DNA of 64,000 nt from Xanthostigma xanthostigma (lineage: Eukaryota > Arthropoda > Insecta > Raphidioptera > Raphidiidae): NCBI GenBank assembly GCA_963575645.1, contig OY754468.1, positions 13,640,001-13,704,000 on the forward strand. Reading direction: 5' to 3'. Within the stretch, counting starts at the first letter, position 1. Each line of letters starts with the position of its first letter. Made by a program: the position numbers and the translations under genes. This document shows positions 1 through 12,330 of this stretch, one piece after another. The notes beneath the pieces were generated by a model. That model was not told where the DNA came from, did no database searches, and was given only the letters and a program-made list of their open reading frames with translations.

Positions 1-1034
1 GCTTTGGTTGAACTAAAATAAAATCGTGAGGGCGTTTAGTAGAAAACTTTCATTTGTTTGAGATTGGAAATCATATTTAACTTTTGACTGTCCTCTTCGA
101 CCATAATAAATGCCCCCACTATTTTGTTTTAGTTTAATCAACGCCCCTTCATATTTATTTGCTAGTTTTTAGTACATTATCGATTCTACAATATAAACGT
201 TTACCTTTTTACCTCTTTTTTTATAATCGACAAATGCGTTTTCCCAAATCGTTTTGTGTGGACCCGGAAAACTATTCCGAATCACTATTGTGCAGTCAGT
301 ATAATAGGTAATTTAGATAAACAATGTTTAATACATTTTTTTGCCACTTGTGACAGTCTGTATATGACAAATGTACACCGTGTAATAACCGTGACATGAG
401 AGAAACGTTTATGATAGTGTCACCGGCGGACGCGCTTGCTGACTCCCCGAGGAGCTCAAGGGTTCAGCGACACACGGCAAAGAGCTCTATATACTATTAT
501 ATTATGTATGTGTGCATTAGTTTTCTAGATGCACACGATTCGTTCCAAAAAAAAGTGGGTGGGTGAATATATATTCCCTGTTAATGTTCAAAAATACCTT
601 TTAAAACAAACTTCTAGAAATGCCTTCTTTTTACCCGACTACGACGAAGCCAAAAGGAAGGGTTATGAGTTTAGCAGTCGTATGTATGTTTGTATTTACG
701 GATGTTACTCCGTAGCGCCTAAACTATTCATCCGATTTTGATAAATAAGGTGTCAATCGACTCGTTATTATGGCCCGGGTAACATAGGCTACATTTATTT
801 TTGAATTTTGGTTCCAGAGAGGAGAAAATTGAAAACAAATAAAAAATAAGTTCAAAAAAAAAATTTAAATAAAAAATAAGTTCAAACACTAAAACCCGAC
901 TATTGAAAAAAATGAAACAAGAAAATATTCTCATCTGAGGATAGCCGTGGTCGTATGTCATCTCATATATATGAGGCCCCTCTAGATGTATATAGCCTGA
1001 TGCCTGATGCACGTTATATTTTCTATATTTCAGA
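1..1034. other. AT-rich DNA, no gene recognised
   Basis: No supported coding sequence. A short GC-richer patch at about 420-480 is followed by a TATATA run near 488 and could be promoter-like, but no convincing gene follows. The open frames here are short and show no recognisable domain. Confidence 0.5.
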
Positions 1035-1690
1035 GTATAAAAGTTTGGGGAGAGCTGTATTTTTGCATGAACCTTCATCTCATGGTTCTAAATAACCAAA
1101 AGTACCCAGCGATAAATGTGATACTAAAAATATTACACGGGATGAAAGATCACAAAAAACGGATTTTTCCGAAAATATCGTTAACGGTGACTTTTATGAA
1201 AAAATAGTGTGCATCAAATTTGTAGCTTAGAAAATTACCTACAAAAATCACAGTATTACTTTTTTTCGTAAGACTAACGATTTTAGATAAAGTTTAATTT
1301 AAAAAGTTGTAACGTTTATGTTCCTTATGTCAGTTCGATTCATTTGATGCGGTTGTACGAACGAATACAATGCATCATACGACATACATATGCGGAAGCG
1401 TGAACTAGAATGGTTCACTAAGTGATTTAATGAATGCGTCGTACGTAATTGATAATTTTAGTCTTACGGAAAAAATTAACACTCTTTTGTGTAGGCAATT
1501 TTCTAAACTACAAATTTGATAATCACTGTTTTTTCTATAAAAGTTACCGTTAAGGAGATTTTCACGAAAAACCGTTTTTTGTGACCCGAGTAACTTTTTA
1601 GCGGCAGATGTTTTGGTGGGGACTTTTGGGATATTGATTAAAATTCCAAAAGGAAGGTTCATACGAAAATTTAGCTTTCCCCTAATTTTT
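1035..1690. mobile_element. Foldback MITE (long inverted repeat, ~650 bp)
   Basis: Two arms of roughly 250 bp (about 1035-1290 and 1440-1690) are imperfect reverse complements. Matching landmarks are ATGAACCTTC at 1066 and its complement near 1655, and the block around CACAAAAAACGG at 1151 and its complement near 1575. There is no transposase. It is best described as a non-autonomous foldback element; family and target duplication were not identified. Confidence 0.65.
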
Positions 1691-2469
1691 CCGAAGTTTG
1701 ACTTATTTTTTGTCTTTATTTCCCTGGACTAATTGGTCATACTGGGAAGTTGAATGTATGAGCCTCAACTGCCGCACTATAAAATCCTATACACCAACTC
1801 ACCTCACGGCTTGTTGTCTATCTGTTTGTATCGACGGCAGACGTGGTTTTGACGAAACTTTATACATTATCAATTTCTACCAAAACAAACTAAATGATAC
1901 TCTTTACATGGCCAGGCTTGAGTTAATACAGAATGCTTGACTAAATTACCAAAGCAATCGAGGTTTATGCGAACTAAGTCATAATATTGAAACGTTTATT
2001 GTCACGATCAAACTTTTGTGATGTCAATGTTTCGACTCAATTCTGCATCGTTGTCTTTCTTCCTTCGTTGTGTTGCTAAACAACATTTATTCAACTGAAG
2101 AAACAGATAGAAGCCATTTTATGTCAAATGTATTTTTGGGATTTTGTTTAGTAATAAATCATTACACTGCCACTTACAATGAAGCCCCTTGGACTGTCTT
2201 CTACAAAATTAATTTCATTGTAGTCTTTGTGTTCTACTAGCTGTGAGAAGGTTATGCTGAGACTAACATAGACCGTAGATTGCCATGTTTGTTTTCTTAT
2301 TCTCACAGCACCCGCTCATAGTGTTGCTGGGATATTTTCCATATGGGACTACATTTGATCTAGCATCGTTTACGGTACTATATTTCATATGAATTCCGAG
2401 GCCGCTTTTTAGGCGCGAATAGCCTAAGCTAAAGTGCCTGTATGCACTCGATTGTCTGTAAATCTGTAT

Positions 2470-3190
2470 GGGAAAAGTTGGCGCGTGTGCAGAAGAGATA
2501 TATGCAATATGGTTTTTTATATAATAATGGTGTACTTTTAATAATGGTTTATTATTCTATGTTACAAGAAAGTTTTAAAAATGTTTTTTAAGGAAATTCA
2601 GTGCATGCGCAAAAGGGTATAAGTTATAAAGTTGTGTTTATATAATAATGATATACTTTTCACAACGGTTTATTGTTCTATCTATTTTTACATGAGTTTT
2701 ATAATTTTTTTGTAAAAATCAGCGAATGCGCAAAAGAGTTATATGCCATTGTTGACTTTTTATATAATAATGGTGTATTTTTTATAATGGTTCATTATCC
2801 TATTTGACAAAAAAGTTTTGTAAAATGCTTTTTGAGGGAAAGTCGGCGCATGCGCAGAAGAGGTACAAATTAGAAAGTTATTTTTATATAATAATGATAT
2901 AATTTTCATAATGGTTTATTATTCTATCTATTTTTACAAGAATTTTATAATTTTTGTGTAAAAATCGGTCCATGCGCAAAAGAGACATATGCCACCGTTG
3001 TATTTTTTATATAATATTGGTCTATTTTTTATAATGGTTTATTATTCTATAGAAAGTTTAGTTGAAGTTTTTGGGGGAAGGTCGGCACATGCACATAAGA
3101 GATATATGTTATAAAGTTGTTTTATATAATAATAATATACTTTTCATAACGGTTTGTTATTCTATCTGTTTTTACAAGAAAGTTATGAAT
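2470..3190. repeat. Tandem array of ~122 bp units, alternating subtypes
   Basis: A motif close to GCATGCGCAAAAGAG recurs at about 2480, 2601, 2724, 2847, 2969 and 3087, giving a period near 122 bp and about six units. Odd and even units differ: one type reads ATAATGGTGTA after the TATATAATA block, the other ATGATATA. This suggests a dimeric, ~245 bp, higher-order unit. Single diverged relatives on the opposite strand occur near 22500-22560 and 57410-57535, where they sit in or next to dispersed repeats. Confidence 0.8.
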
Positions 3191-3631
3191 TTATTTTCTA
3201 AACTTATAATTTCGGGAATATTTTGAAAATAAAAAAAATCTGTCGTTCTTTTGTTCTGAAGATGTTAGGTAGTTGACAAGCATTCTTTGTTTCATTTTTA
3301 CATGACGTGATAACATAATATTATATGTATAGAGAACCATGAAATACTTAAAATGAATTTTTCCTTTCTGTACTTCAATATTTTCAACTATCATTTTTTT
3401 CTCGGATTAAGTTAAGTAAATTATATAATTAAGCTCCAAGCGTCGTTAAAAAAATACACCGATTTTCAAACATAACGCCGGGGTATATTATGTAAAATTT
3501 CGCGCCTTGTAATTCGTGAATTACTTGCGCATATACTCCCACTGGTTTTAATTTGGTAGAGTCATAGAAAGCACTCGTAAATGTAAATGTACGCTTGACA
3601 TGTTTTAATCTTGTTATTTTATAAAATTGAC

Positions 3632-3660
3632 ACTAATTGAATGCTTTGTTTCAGGTAAGT
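3632..3660 (+). promoter_or_regulatory. Candidate zero-length-exon (recursive) splice site
   Basis: A branch-point-like CTAAT at 3633-3637, a T-rich stretch and TTTCAG ending at 3654 are followed immediately by a strong donor GTAAGT at 3655-3660. The joined arrangement CAG|GTAAGT is the form known for ratchet points in long Drosophila introns. A second donor-like AAG|GTAAAT at 3705-3711 would bound a 53-nt cryptic exon. No host exon on this strand is visible nearby and a 9-mer match can arise by chance, so this is a hypothesis. Confidence 0.3.
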
Positions 3661-4273
3661 CGACACTTATTATTTTGGATCGATTGAATTATATAGTACC
3701 AACCAAGGTAAATAAATGATTTTCTATTATAAAATAATGTTTGCTCTAATTAAAAATTGGGTTAGCAAGAAATAGTATATTTTTAGTTTTGTACATTTAC
3801 ACAAGAGAACTGGCGTAGTTTTCTAGTCCTGCATATCTTTAGTTTTCTAAATAAGACGCAATTATTAATTAAAATATTATATTTTTTCATTTACTGCATT
3901 TACGAAAAATAATCCAATTTATCTTTAAATGAATAAATGTTTAACGAAACGATTAAGGGGGTCTGTACTGCCTGATAAAATATGTGTCTGATGAAAAGAT
4001 TAATTGGTTTTATAATATCGGTGATGTCAAATTTTTATATAAGTGTATAAGATTAACGACGAAAACAATTTATCATAGAGTTCACTCAACAGTTTTTGTT
4101 GTACTGAAAAGAGACAACGAATGCCTCCAGGAACATTGTTACTTCTTGTGAAAAATTAATTGATAAAAATTGATTCAGCTATGCACATTTTATCAATTCG
4201 TAAAAACGGCGATACTCCTTCAGGCTGTTGCATTATTTCTGTCACACAGCATTATATTGTATATTATGTATAT
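3661..4273. other. AT-rich DNA, nothing recognised
   Basis: No open frame, RNA gene or repeat relationship was recognised here apart from the donor-like site at 3708. Confidence 0.4.
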
Positions 4274-4592
4274 TAGGTCCCATCAAAAACATAAGTGTGA
4301 AAAAGGAAGCCAAGTTCAATATTAAGAATATTATTTTCATACTGTGAAAAATAGGGCCATACCTCTATACAAAAAGAATTGAGATCTAAAAGGGTGCCAA
4401 GTTTTCACTTGGGAAATTTTCGTGTTTTATATTATAATTTATACCTAAACGTCATGTTTATATGTGTTAAAACTTGCCAAGTGAAAACTTGGCACCTTTA
4501 TAGATCTCAATTTTTTTTTGTATTCAGGTATGGCCTCATTTTTCACAGTTTGAAAATAATATTCTTTTTCACATTTATGTTTTTGTAGGGAT
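4274..4592. mobile_element. Foldback MITE (~320 bp)
   Basis: Arms at about 4274-4415 and 4466-4592 are reverse complements. The inner part of each holds GTGCCAAGTTTTCACTTGG (or its complement) and a flanking AGATCTCAA/TTGAGATCT. The left arm has about 20 extra bases near 4308-4328 that the right arm lacks. No coding capacity. Confidence 0.75.
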
Positions 4593-4725
4593 ATCGTCAT
4601 TTTTTGTAAAGAAGTTATTATTATTTATCATTCAAAAGTGATTTGTAAAATTAGTCTTTTTTCTGTATAGTTTTCTTTTTCGAAAGACGTTAGGTATTAC
4701 TTAATATCGATTGCTTGGAAAATAT

Positions 4726-5195
4726 TTCAAACCACAACCGTGACCGCAACTGTAACCGTGGCCGTGACTTTAAGCATAACCATAACCATAACAATAACCA
4801 TTACATTACCATTTTTATTACCATTACCATAGACATCGACATTAACATCGATATCGACATCGACGTTGACGTAAATGACAACGTCAACATCAATATCAAA
4901 GTCAACATCAACGTCATCATAATCGTCAACGTCAACAAAATCGTAAACGTAATCGTAAATGTAAACGAAATCGTAAACGTAATCGTAATCACTAATCGTA
5001 AACTTAAACGCAAACAAAAGGTAAACGTATACGCGTAATCGTAATCGTAATCGTAATCGTAATCGTAATCGTAAACGTAATTGTTAACATAAACGTAATC
5101 GTAAACGTATCGTAAACGTCTACGTATATGTATCCGTATATTATGTATCCGTATTCGTATCGCTATACGTATACCTATTCGTAAACGTAAACGTA
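4726..5195. repeat. Degenerate hexanucleotide array
   Basis: About 470 bp of six-base repeats drift from AACCGT-like through ATCGAC-like to AATCGT/AAACGT units. All long frames through it on both strands are low-complexity read-through (Asn/Val/Ile or Asp/Val) and are not treated as genes. It is not the TTAGG or TCAGG insect telomere repeat. Confidence 0.85.
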
Positions 5196-8135
5196 AGCCC
5201 CCATTTTTGCAGTATTTCTATTTTTAACCTATAGAACACTTCTAAGGAGTGAGATCAACAAAAGCAAAAAGTCGCAAAATGTGGGCCAAAACTGCAAAAA
5301 ACATGCCGCACACGGAACCTGCACTAAAAGTTGCTGGTCCTTGTTGGTATAATAGTGTATTTTAGAAACATCACTTCTTAAGTTGATCAAGTACTTTAGA
5401 CAAGTCGAATTCATAACTAATGTACATTAACTACAAGGTTTCACGTTTTTCGGAATCTTTCGAAAACTAATGAAAATGGAACCCCCACAATTGTGAAAAA
5501 AAGGTTAAACAGTGCATTGGTCTCTAGAGTCGTAACGTTAAAATGATTGTGTTGAAATTTTATTTTGCTTCGAAACTTTTATAGGTACGTGATGAAATTA
5601 CAAAATATAAATCGTAAAAGTAAATTTATACAATCATATAAGTTAGTGCGGTAATAAAGTCACTTCTATGAAATGAAAACTATGTTGGTAATAAAATAAA
5701 ACAACTACCTAAATTAACTATTCACAGACGTGTGAGTAATACTCAAAACGCACTACTTTTGCAATGTTATTGTGAAATCTATATTCAACATAACTACGAA
5801 GATCAGGTTTTCAGATTCGAAATATTTGCATGTAATTTCTCTGGAATGTCAAATTTTAGCGTATTATTGCTTCGAACCCCGACAGTGACTTTTTCTCGAC
5901 AGTTTAAGTGACTTGAACTCAAAAGTGACTTTTAAGGAGAAATACGAAGTTAAAACAAAGAATTTGACTGATAATTGTCGAAAGTAGTTCCCTTACTAAC
6001 AAATCACATGAAACATCCATTGTTTACTGTACTATTAATAAAAGCAGCCAGCAACTTTTTTATACTATGTATTGATAACGTAAGATCGCGAAGTGTTTTT
6101 TGGTGTTTAATATATTTAATCACAAAACTACTTTTTACGGCAATTTGACGCTGATTAGTTAAGAATTTTCATTCTTAAAGGCGATCGCCGAAAAGAAGCC
6201 GAAACGTTGAATTAAAAATGTATGTAATAACTTATTAAGCTAAATAAACCGTAAGTTTTAGTTAAGAATAATAAAAATACGTTTTCAAAAGGTATCTTAT
6301 CTAAAAAAATATTTAGAAGATATGTATTTTGTATCTGGTATTTCAAATACCTTTTCCAAAAGTATCTTGTATCTGATATCTCAAATACTTCACTTAAAAG
6401 TATCTTGTAACTTGTATTTCAAATAGGTACTTTTAATGAGGAATCTTGTACATCTCTGTTGATTTGGATATTTTATTATTTTCCTTTTATTTGTGCCGCA
6501 GTTTTATAAAACAAGTTATTCTTTAATATTGAATTCGTTAAGACACACTTCTTTTTACTACGCATTTGGAGAATATTTCAAAAGAATATAAGGGAGTAAT
6601 TATTGAACTTATTGGAGCTTAAAACTGCTAATCAGTGAAAGCTTTCAGTTTCATGTGTAGGTAGTATAGCATCTTTCTTTGCGAAGACGAAACCTTTTTT
6701 ACATTTACATGCTAATATATAGTCTGTATCCATAAATTCATTCCTGTTAATGTCAGTTTTGAAAAAATAAAAAGTAGTCGATGTAGTTCAGTAAAATGGT
6801 TAAAAAATATAGCTTCGTAATGCATGAATCGCATAAGTTTTTTTTTTATTGTGTCCTGAGTTGGCTCGGTCTAAAAGCTGCCATCTGCGTAATGTTCAAA
6901 ATGAAATATATATCACAAACTGTTATGCTACGGCAAAAATGGTACTTATGTTTTTTTTTTGTTGAACATTTCATTTCCAACAACCAGTGCTCTACAAAAA
7001 AAAGATCTTTACCATTTTTTATCGACTTTAAAAAAGGGGTTACCAATTTTTTTTGTTTGTTCACCCAAACCTTTTTATGACAGGTTGACCTATTTGAAAC
7101 AATTAGACAGCTTTTTTTATTCAGAATGTATACGGAATGGTACTATATATATTTTTTTAATCGATTCAGTGGGCTTCAAAAAATATTTTTTTTAATATGT
7201 GACCTTATATCTCCAGCATTTGTGAATCGATTTTGATTTAGTATTGAACTTTTCGTAAAGATGGCGGCTCTCACATAATCTTTTACGCCAGAAAACATCT
7301 CTCAATAATTAAAAAAGAAGGGTCAAGGGCAAGTTTCACTTGCACCATTAGAGTTACGTTCCGTTAACCCCCCCACATTCTACTACTCCTTCCTGCGTAC
7401 TGTTGAGTTTTAAAATTAAGTTCGTTATTATGACATGTTAATTTAATAATTTCAAACGAATATTACTTAACGGGGGTGGCAGTAACAAAAAAAAATGTCC
7501 TACAAAGCTTGATTATTTTTTAAAGATCTTTTCAACAATACCACTTTCGACCTATCGTGCCATTTAAAATTCCGGAGTTCTGAACATTCTGGAGTAAACT
7601 AATAGGGAAGCCGACCTTTCCGTGGGAAAAAAATATCACCATTCCATTGTTCATTAGGGCTTTTATAACACAGATTTGTGACACAACTATCTGCGACTAA
7701 CCATTTTCGAATAAAACGACCGGTCCGGGTGGCCTGATTCACCCTGTATATCAATACCAATTACGATCGAAAGTTTCGCGACATTTCTAACTCTTAATTA
7801 ATCAATATTGTATTTCTCGTGCTTTGTTTTAATGCAAACGTTCATTAAAAAGTTGACGTGTCCAGACATCTGTAAATGAAATATAACAGCAATTCCTGTA
7901 GAAACAGTAGGAAATAAATAGCATAAAAGTTAACCGAAATAAAAAAAAACTAGTTGACAAGAAATAAACGATTTGCGTTATAGCACACTTGCCAGCACTT
8001 CTATAGCCAACTCGGTCAATGTCCTATAGAAGAGTTTTATCGTGGCGCGAATTCAATACTTCTTTTCCAATATCTTTTCCAAGTCCCGTGTCTGTACTTA
8101 CGTCATACAGTTTGAAAATGCTTGAAGAGTTTTTA
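5196..8135. other. AT-rich DNA without a recognised gene
   Basis: Contains scattered repeat-like words, such as GCCGAAACGTTGAA at 6197-6210 (similar to the GAAACGT motif of repeats at 43 and 61 kb) and a CACCCTGTATA-type end at 7740-7751. No open frame matches a known domain. Confidence 0.4.
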
Positions 8136-8863
8136 TCTTATAAAGCTGAAGAGTGTGTTTGTTTGGTTGAACGCGCTAATCTCAGAAACTACTGATTCGA
8201 ATTGAAAAAAGTTTTTTTTGTTGGATAGCCCATTTATCGAGGAAGGCTATAGGCTATATAATATTACGCTACGACCAACTGGAGCGGAACATCAATAAAA
8301 AATGTTGCAAGACGTATCTCAAAATTAGTCCGTCAGACTAATATTGTCAGGTGAAATTTCTTAAATAAATATTGCAGTATTAGCGCGCAAAGTTTACAAG
8401 CCGGGATAGCTCAGTCGGTAGAGCATAAGACTCTTAATGCCAGGGTCTAGGGTTTAAGCCCTACTTCGGAGAATATATTTTTATTTTTTTTTTATTTTCT
8501 ACATTGCTTTCTTCTTAGGCTTACATTTCAATTTTTTAAAATTTTATTACGACTAAATAAAATTAAATAAATCTAATTAATAGCTCATTTGAAAACTGTT
8601 ACAACTATAGGAACCTATATAAAAATAATTTTCCTACAGTGTTTTCAATTAAATATTTATTATTATTATTAAAAGAAATTTATTACTTAAAAAAAGTATA
8701 AATACTGCTTTTTAACGACAAAAACTTTTGAACGGTAACGCTGATCATTATGAAGTTTGGACACAACATTCATCTCGGTAAACTAAGATGAATGTGCGTA
8801 CTCATGTCCCTTCCTTCCCCATTCCTTCTTTTGCACCCGGGTGAAATCGGGCGGGACCGCTAG
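8136..8863 (+). mobile_element. Non-autonomous Helitron
   Basis: The 5' end begins TCTTATAAAGCTGAAGAG and continues into a segment (GAACGCGCTAATCTCAG and GGATAGCCCATTTA...) shared with copies at 44183 and, inverted, at 45248. The 3' end has a short palindrome CACCCGGGTG, then GGGACCGCTAG followed by T. A CTAG end before a T, a nearby hairpin and no target duplication are Helitron hallmarks. No Rep/helicase is encoded. A tRNA-like sequence lies inside. Confidence 0.8.
8400..8472 (+). pseudogene. tRNA-Lys(CUU)-like pseudogene inside Helitron
   Basis: The D-arm block ATAGCTCAGTCGGTAGAGCA and the anticodon loop CTCTTAA match eukaryotic tRNA-Lys(CUU). The B-box region GGGTTTAAGCCC is close to consensus. 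The acceptor stem does not pair, the 3' half of the anticodon stem is mismatched, and the T loop appears one base short, so a working tRNA is unlikely. T runs follow at 8475-8500 and could terminate Pol III transcription. It may be a SINE head or a captured tRNA gene. Confidence 0.7.
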
Positions 8864-10269
8864 TGTATTATAAATTGGAGCAGTTTTGATTTTTACAACT
8901 TCAAATTGGATTTTTGGACTTATTTTTGGAGCTGTATGGTTCTAGTTTTCGTTTGCGGATAGGGTATTTTTTCGTGTATCCCGTATTAAAGGAATTTTGA
9001 ATCCCAAATTCCTGGTTTCCGAATTATCGATTTATTCCCGTTTTCCAATTGTTAAACCGCCGCTTAACGTTTTACTATCGGCTATTTAACGCCAATAATT
9101 ATGTCGAATTAAATCATTTGGATGAAATGTTTGTTTTAAACCTGCGATCTGAAGCAAACACTTTATGAATTTGAAATTATTTACAGGTTCCGTGAATTAC
9201 GGCGGTGCTTCGGCCTTGCTTAGATTGACGGGATTATGATTTTAAGTTGAGTGTAAACCCGTGTTAATGTTCAGTATTTGGGACACCTTGTGAATGTCGA
9301 TTACCTTTTTTATTAGTACAGAGTAATATGGATTTTATCCTAGATGTTATTTTGCAACTTATGTTGGTATCGACCTACAGTTTGAAGTGTAAAAGTTGTG
9401 TATCGAATTTATTTTAGAATTTTTTTGTGAATTAGTATTACGGATCTGTGTCGTAATCATTGGCGGATTTTAGTTAGGATACTTATTGGACAGTTTCGTT
9501 TACATTGGTCGGTGGTCGTATTTTAAAGCCCCATAGTGGGCCTGTTTTAAACTTTAGGCTTTTAGCTAACTTTCAGTGTGTTTTATTTTAGTTTCGAAAA
9601 TATTTCCCGTGTTGCAATCGCTGATACTTTCGTACGTGTTTTTCTGGTAGCTCTGCTGACTAGAAGTTGTTGCTAAATTTGGAGTAGATTAGCAGAGTGG
9701 CGCCCATTCTTCTCTACCTCTACAGTTTTTTAATAAGACCTGATTAGCTGGCTGCTTCTAATTTTAATTTTAAGAAAAGAAACCGTCTGCGATTTGATTT
9801 GATTTGATTTTTTTGTGTTTACTGTCCTTCTCCTCGTATTCGCGAACCCACCCCCAACGCCGCTGATAAAAGCTAGCCCGGATCAAATGTTTTTTTTTTT
9901 TTATTATTGAATAAATGCTTCGGCAAACGCCATTAGCATAACAAAAAAACAATATACATGTGTAATTACAAATTGTATGTAGATACATTAGGAAAAAAAA
10001 TAATAATAAAATTTAAGTTAGTTAATTTTGTAAAATGTAAGTGAAGTGCTGGTTTGATCAAATGTTTTGCCCCGCATTAAGGGTAAACGTTATAATATAT
10101 ATAAGTGAATTTTCCTGAAAATATACTTTGCAAGTAAGTTACTCACGAAAAACCGAAAAAAAATTTCTAAGTTTTTATATACTTACAGTAGAAAATTGGT
10201 GCAAGCTTAATAAAAATTCTTTTGACACTAGATTGAAGTTATATAGTGTTGTGATTTCATGTTAATAAG
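8864..10269. other. AT-rich DNA, no gene; GATTT microsatellite
   Basis: Nothing recognised except a short GATTT run at about 9792-9812, which on the minus strand would resemble the simple tail of a non-LTR element, and a poly-T run near 9890-9902. Confidence 0.4.
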
Positions 10270-10440
10270 TGTTCCTTTTAATCGCGTACAATTATATTGA
10301 AGATGCTCAGTTATCTTTTTAGAAAAATTTTAAATATACAACTGGTTGTAGGGCCTGATGGTTACCTGTTGTATATTTAAATTTTTTTCAAAAAGATAAC
10401 TGAGCATCTTCAATATAATTGTACGTGATTAAAAGGAACA
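10270..10440. repeat. Near-perfect 171 bp hairpin
   Basis: Arms of about 72 bp start TGTTCCTTTTAATC on the left and end GATTAAAAGGAACA on the right. They differ by only a few bases around a loop of about 25 bp containing AGGGCCTGATGG. The loop resembles that of the larger hairpin at 28895-29106. Probably a very short foldback element. Confidence 0.8.
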
Positions 10441-10995
10441 GATAGTAATTCTTTTGAGATGTAATTAAAGAGGTTAAAACATTTTTCTGCTTTCCACGAG
10501 TTAGTTGACATAGCCTTTTTTTAACTTAAGTTAATAGTACAATATTATTTACTTCTGGTAGATGACTTCTGTAGATGATAGGCTAATGTGTCAAATTATT
10601 AACACTAGACTGGTGTGGTAAAAATTTACCACATTATTTTTCTCTTTAATCATTTTCCTTGGCTAGAGAAATTGAAGATTGCTATGATAGGATTTTGGAA
10701 ACAAATCTATCGTATAATTACATTATTCACATATTAATTAATTATTATTTACAAATATGTCATGGATAAATTTAAAAGCGTTTTATTTGTTTAATTGCGC
10801 CAGAAATATTAACTATATTAAGTACTTTTAGTGTAAATAAATAAAATGCCTTAAAATGTCACCATAATAATCTATAAATAATAAATAATAAATAATTTGT
10901 AAATAGTGTAATCTGTAAATTAACTTTCTCAGAATGTTATCATAACAACCTTCAATTTTCCAGCATAACAAATGGATAGTAGTATACGTACTTCG

Positions 10996-11235
10996 TTTGT
11001 AATGAAAGGTATAGTTCACGAAGTCAGTAACCAGGAGACCTAGCTTCCTATGTTCGCCGTGTTTCGAGACGGAGCGTTTTCTGGCGCACGCGAGATGGCG
11101 CTGTTATCACTGTCTAGGAAAGTGTTGGTTCTTTCCACCTGTTTTCGCTATAGTTACCAAAGTTGTTTAACTTCACAGACACATGGCTTACACATCATGA
11201 ACGTATGTGCGTTACCCAGTAGCTGATGCCATATT
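10996..11235. repeat. Fragment of the MITE family seen at 23908-24206
   Basis: The segment CACGAAGTCAGTAACCAGGAGACCTAGC, GGCGCACGCGAGATGGCGCTGTTA and GTGCGTTACCCAGTA reads as the reverse complement of the element at 23908-24206. The far terminal repeat is not evident, so this copy is probably truncated near 11235. Confidence 0.7.
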
Positions 11236-11324
11236 GGTTCATATTTTTCTTTAAAATATTTAAAACTGCTGGAAATAAATGAAAAGATCTAAAACCGACT
11301 AAATTGGTTCTAATGACTTGTACC

Positions 11325-11462
11325 TACAGGTGAAAAAGTTCCTATAATTTTGAAAGGGACAACTTTCACAGCCATCTGGCTTTGTTGTGCCCTAAATAAA
11401 TTATATTATTATTATTATTATATTATTATGATTATTATTATTATCATTATTATTATTAAATG
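11325..11462 (+). repeat. Probable LINE 3' end with (TTA)n tail
   Basis: A short unique stretch ends in CCCTAAATAAATTATA, which contains an AATAAA signal, and then a TTA/ATT run to about 11460. This is the usual look of a truncated non-LTR retrotransposon 3' end. No coding part remains. Confidence 0.4.
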
Positions 11463-11621
11463 TTTTATAAAAAGTAACAAAACATGAAATTGAATACTAT
11501 AATATAATAATTAATAATTCTTCTCCGATATTAGGTAGAAAGGATTGCAATCGATTAAATGTAGTAAAATTCGTAAACATATATAGTAGAAAATAAAAAT
11601 AATCTTTATAACAATTACAAA

Positions 11622-12330
11622 GATGTCTTCACAGGAAAGTATAGTATAGAAATAAAAGATGATGTAAAAGCCGTAATTCAACCTCCTAGAAAAGTACCCT
11701 TCGCGGTATTAAACCAATTAAAAATGCACTTTAAATATTTAGAAAGACAAATTTCAGACGTGGCTAATTACAATATCGTAGAATCCAAAAATAAATATAT
11801 TAAAAAAAAAGACAAAAAATAATATGCAAAATGCAGTCGCCATCCGAGTGGGTAAACTCAATGGTAGTTGTAAAAAAAGTACAGGTCAATTGAGAATTTG
11901 TTTAGATCCGCGTAATTTAAATAATTGAATCAAAAGAGAACACTACCCTTTACCAACAGTAGACGAAATTTTGAATAATTTTAATGGATGTCAGTAATGT
12001 ATTTTGGCAAGTTGAATTAGATCACAAAAGTTATCTACTAACAACTTTTAACACCCCCTTTAGACGATATCGTTAAGAATGCCATGCAGTATCTCATCTG
12101 CTTCAGAAATATTCCATAAAAAACTGAAACAATAATTTGATGACTTACCTGGAGTAGATTTGTATATTGACGACATAATAATTTCAAATTAGGGCATCAA
12201 CTCAAGAATGACAAGTGACTGCATTCAGCATTAAGAAGATGTCGTGAAATGAATTTAAAATTAAAATTTTCGAAATGTAAATTTGGCATATCAGAATTTG
12301 TGCAATGTTATAAATATATGTAATTATTAT
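11622..12330 (+). pseudogene. Decayed Ty3/gypsy reverse transcriptase
   Basis: Conceptual translation across several stops and frame changes gives consecutive landmarks of a Ty3/gypsy polymerase. These are a PPRKVPFA entry motif, an SEWVNSMVVVKK strand, LRICLDPRNLN, an EHYPLPTVDEIL segment and a catalytic LYIDDIII box near 12160-12180. The order and wording resemble the insect gypsy-type RT often annotated as K02A2.6-like, and differ from the CsRn1-type element at 29-34 kb. Only the N-terminal and palm parts remain, with no LTR or integrase. It is an old fragment with no function expected. It ends about 490 bp upstream of the antifreeze start codon on the same strand. Confidence 0.8.

Noticed and set aside
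4715-5038. Open frames of ~70-107 residues on both strands
   Set aside because: They are read-through of a six-base repeat, giving low-complexity Asn/Val/Asp strings with no signal of selection.
8400-8472. Functional tRNA-Lys gene
   Set aside because: Acceptor and anticodon stems do not pair and the T loop is short, so it is listed as a pseudogene.
12143-12162. Second CAG|GTAAGT-like site on the minus strand (complement of ACTTACCTGG)
   Set aside because: It lies within the gypsy RT pseudogene, has a poor pyrimidine tract and is explained by the old coding sequence.
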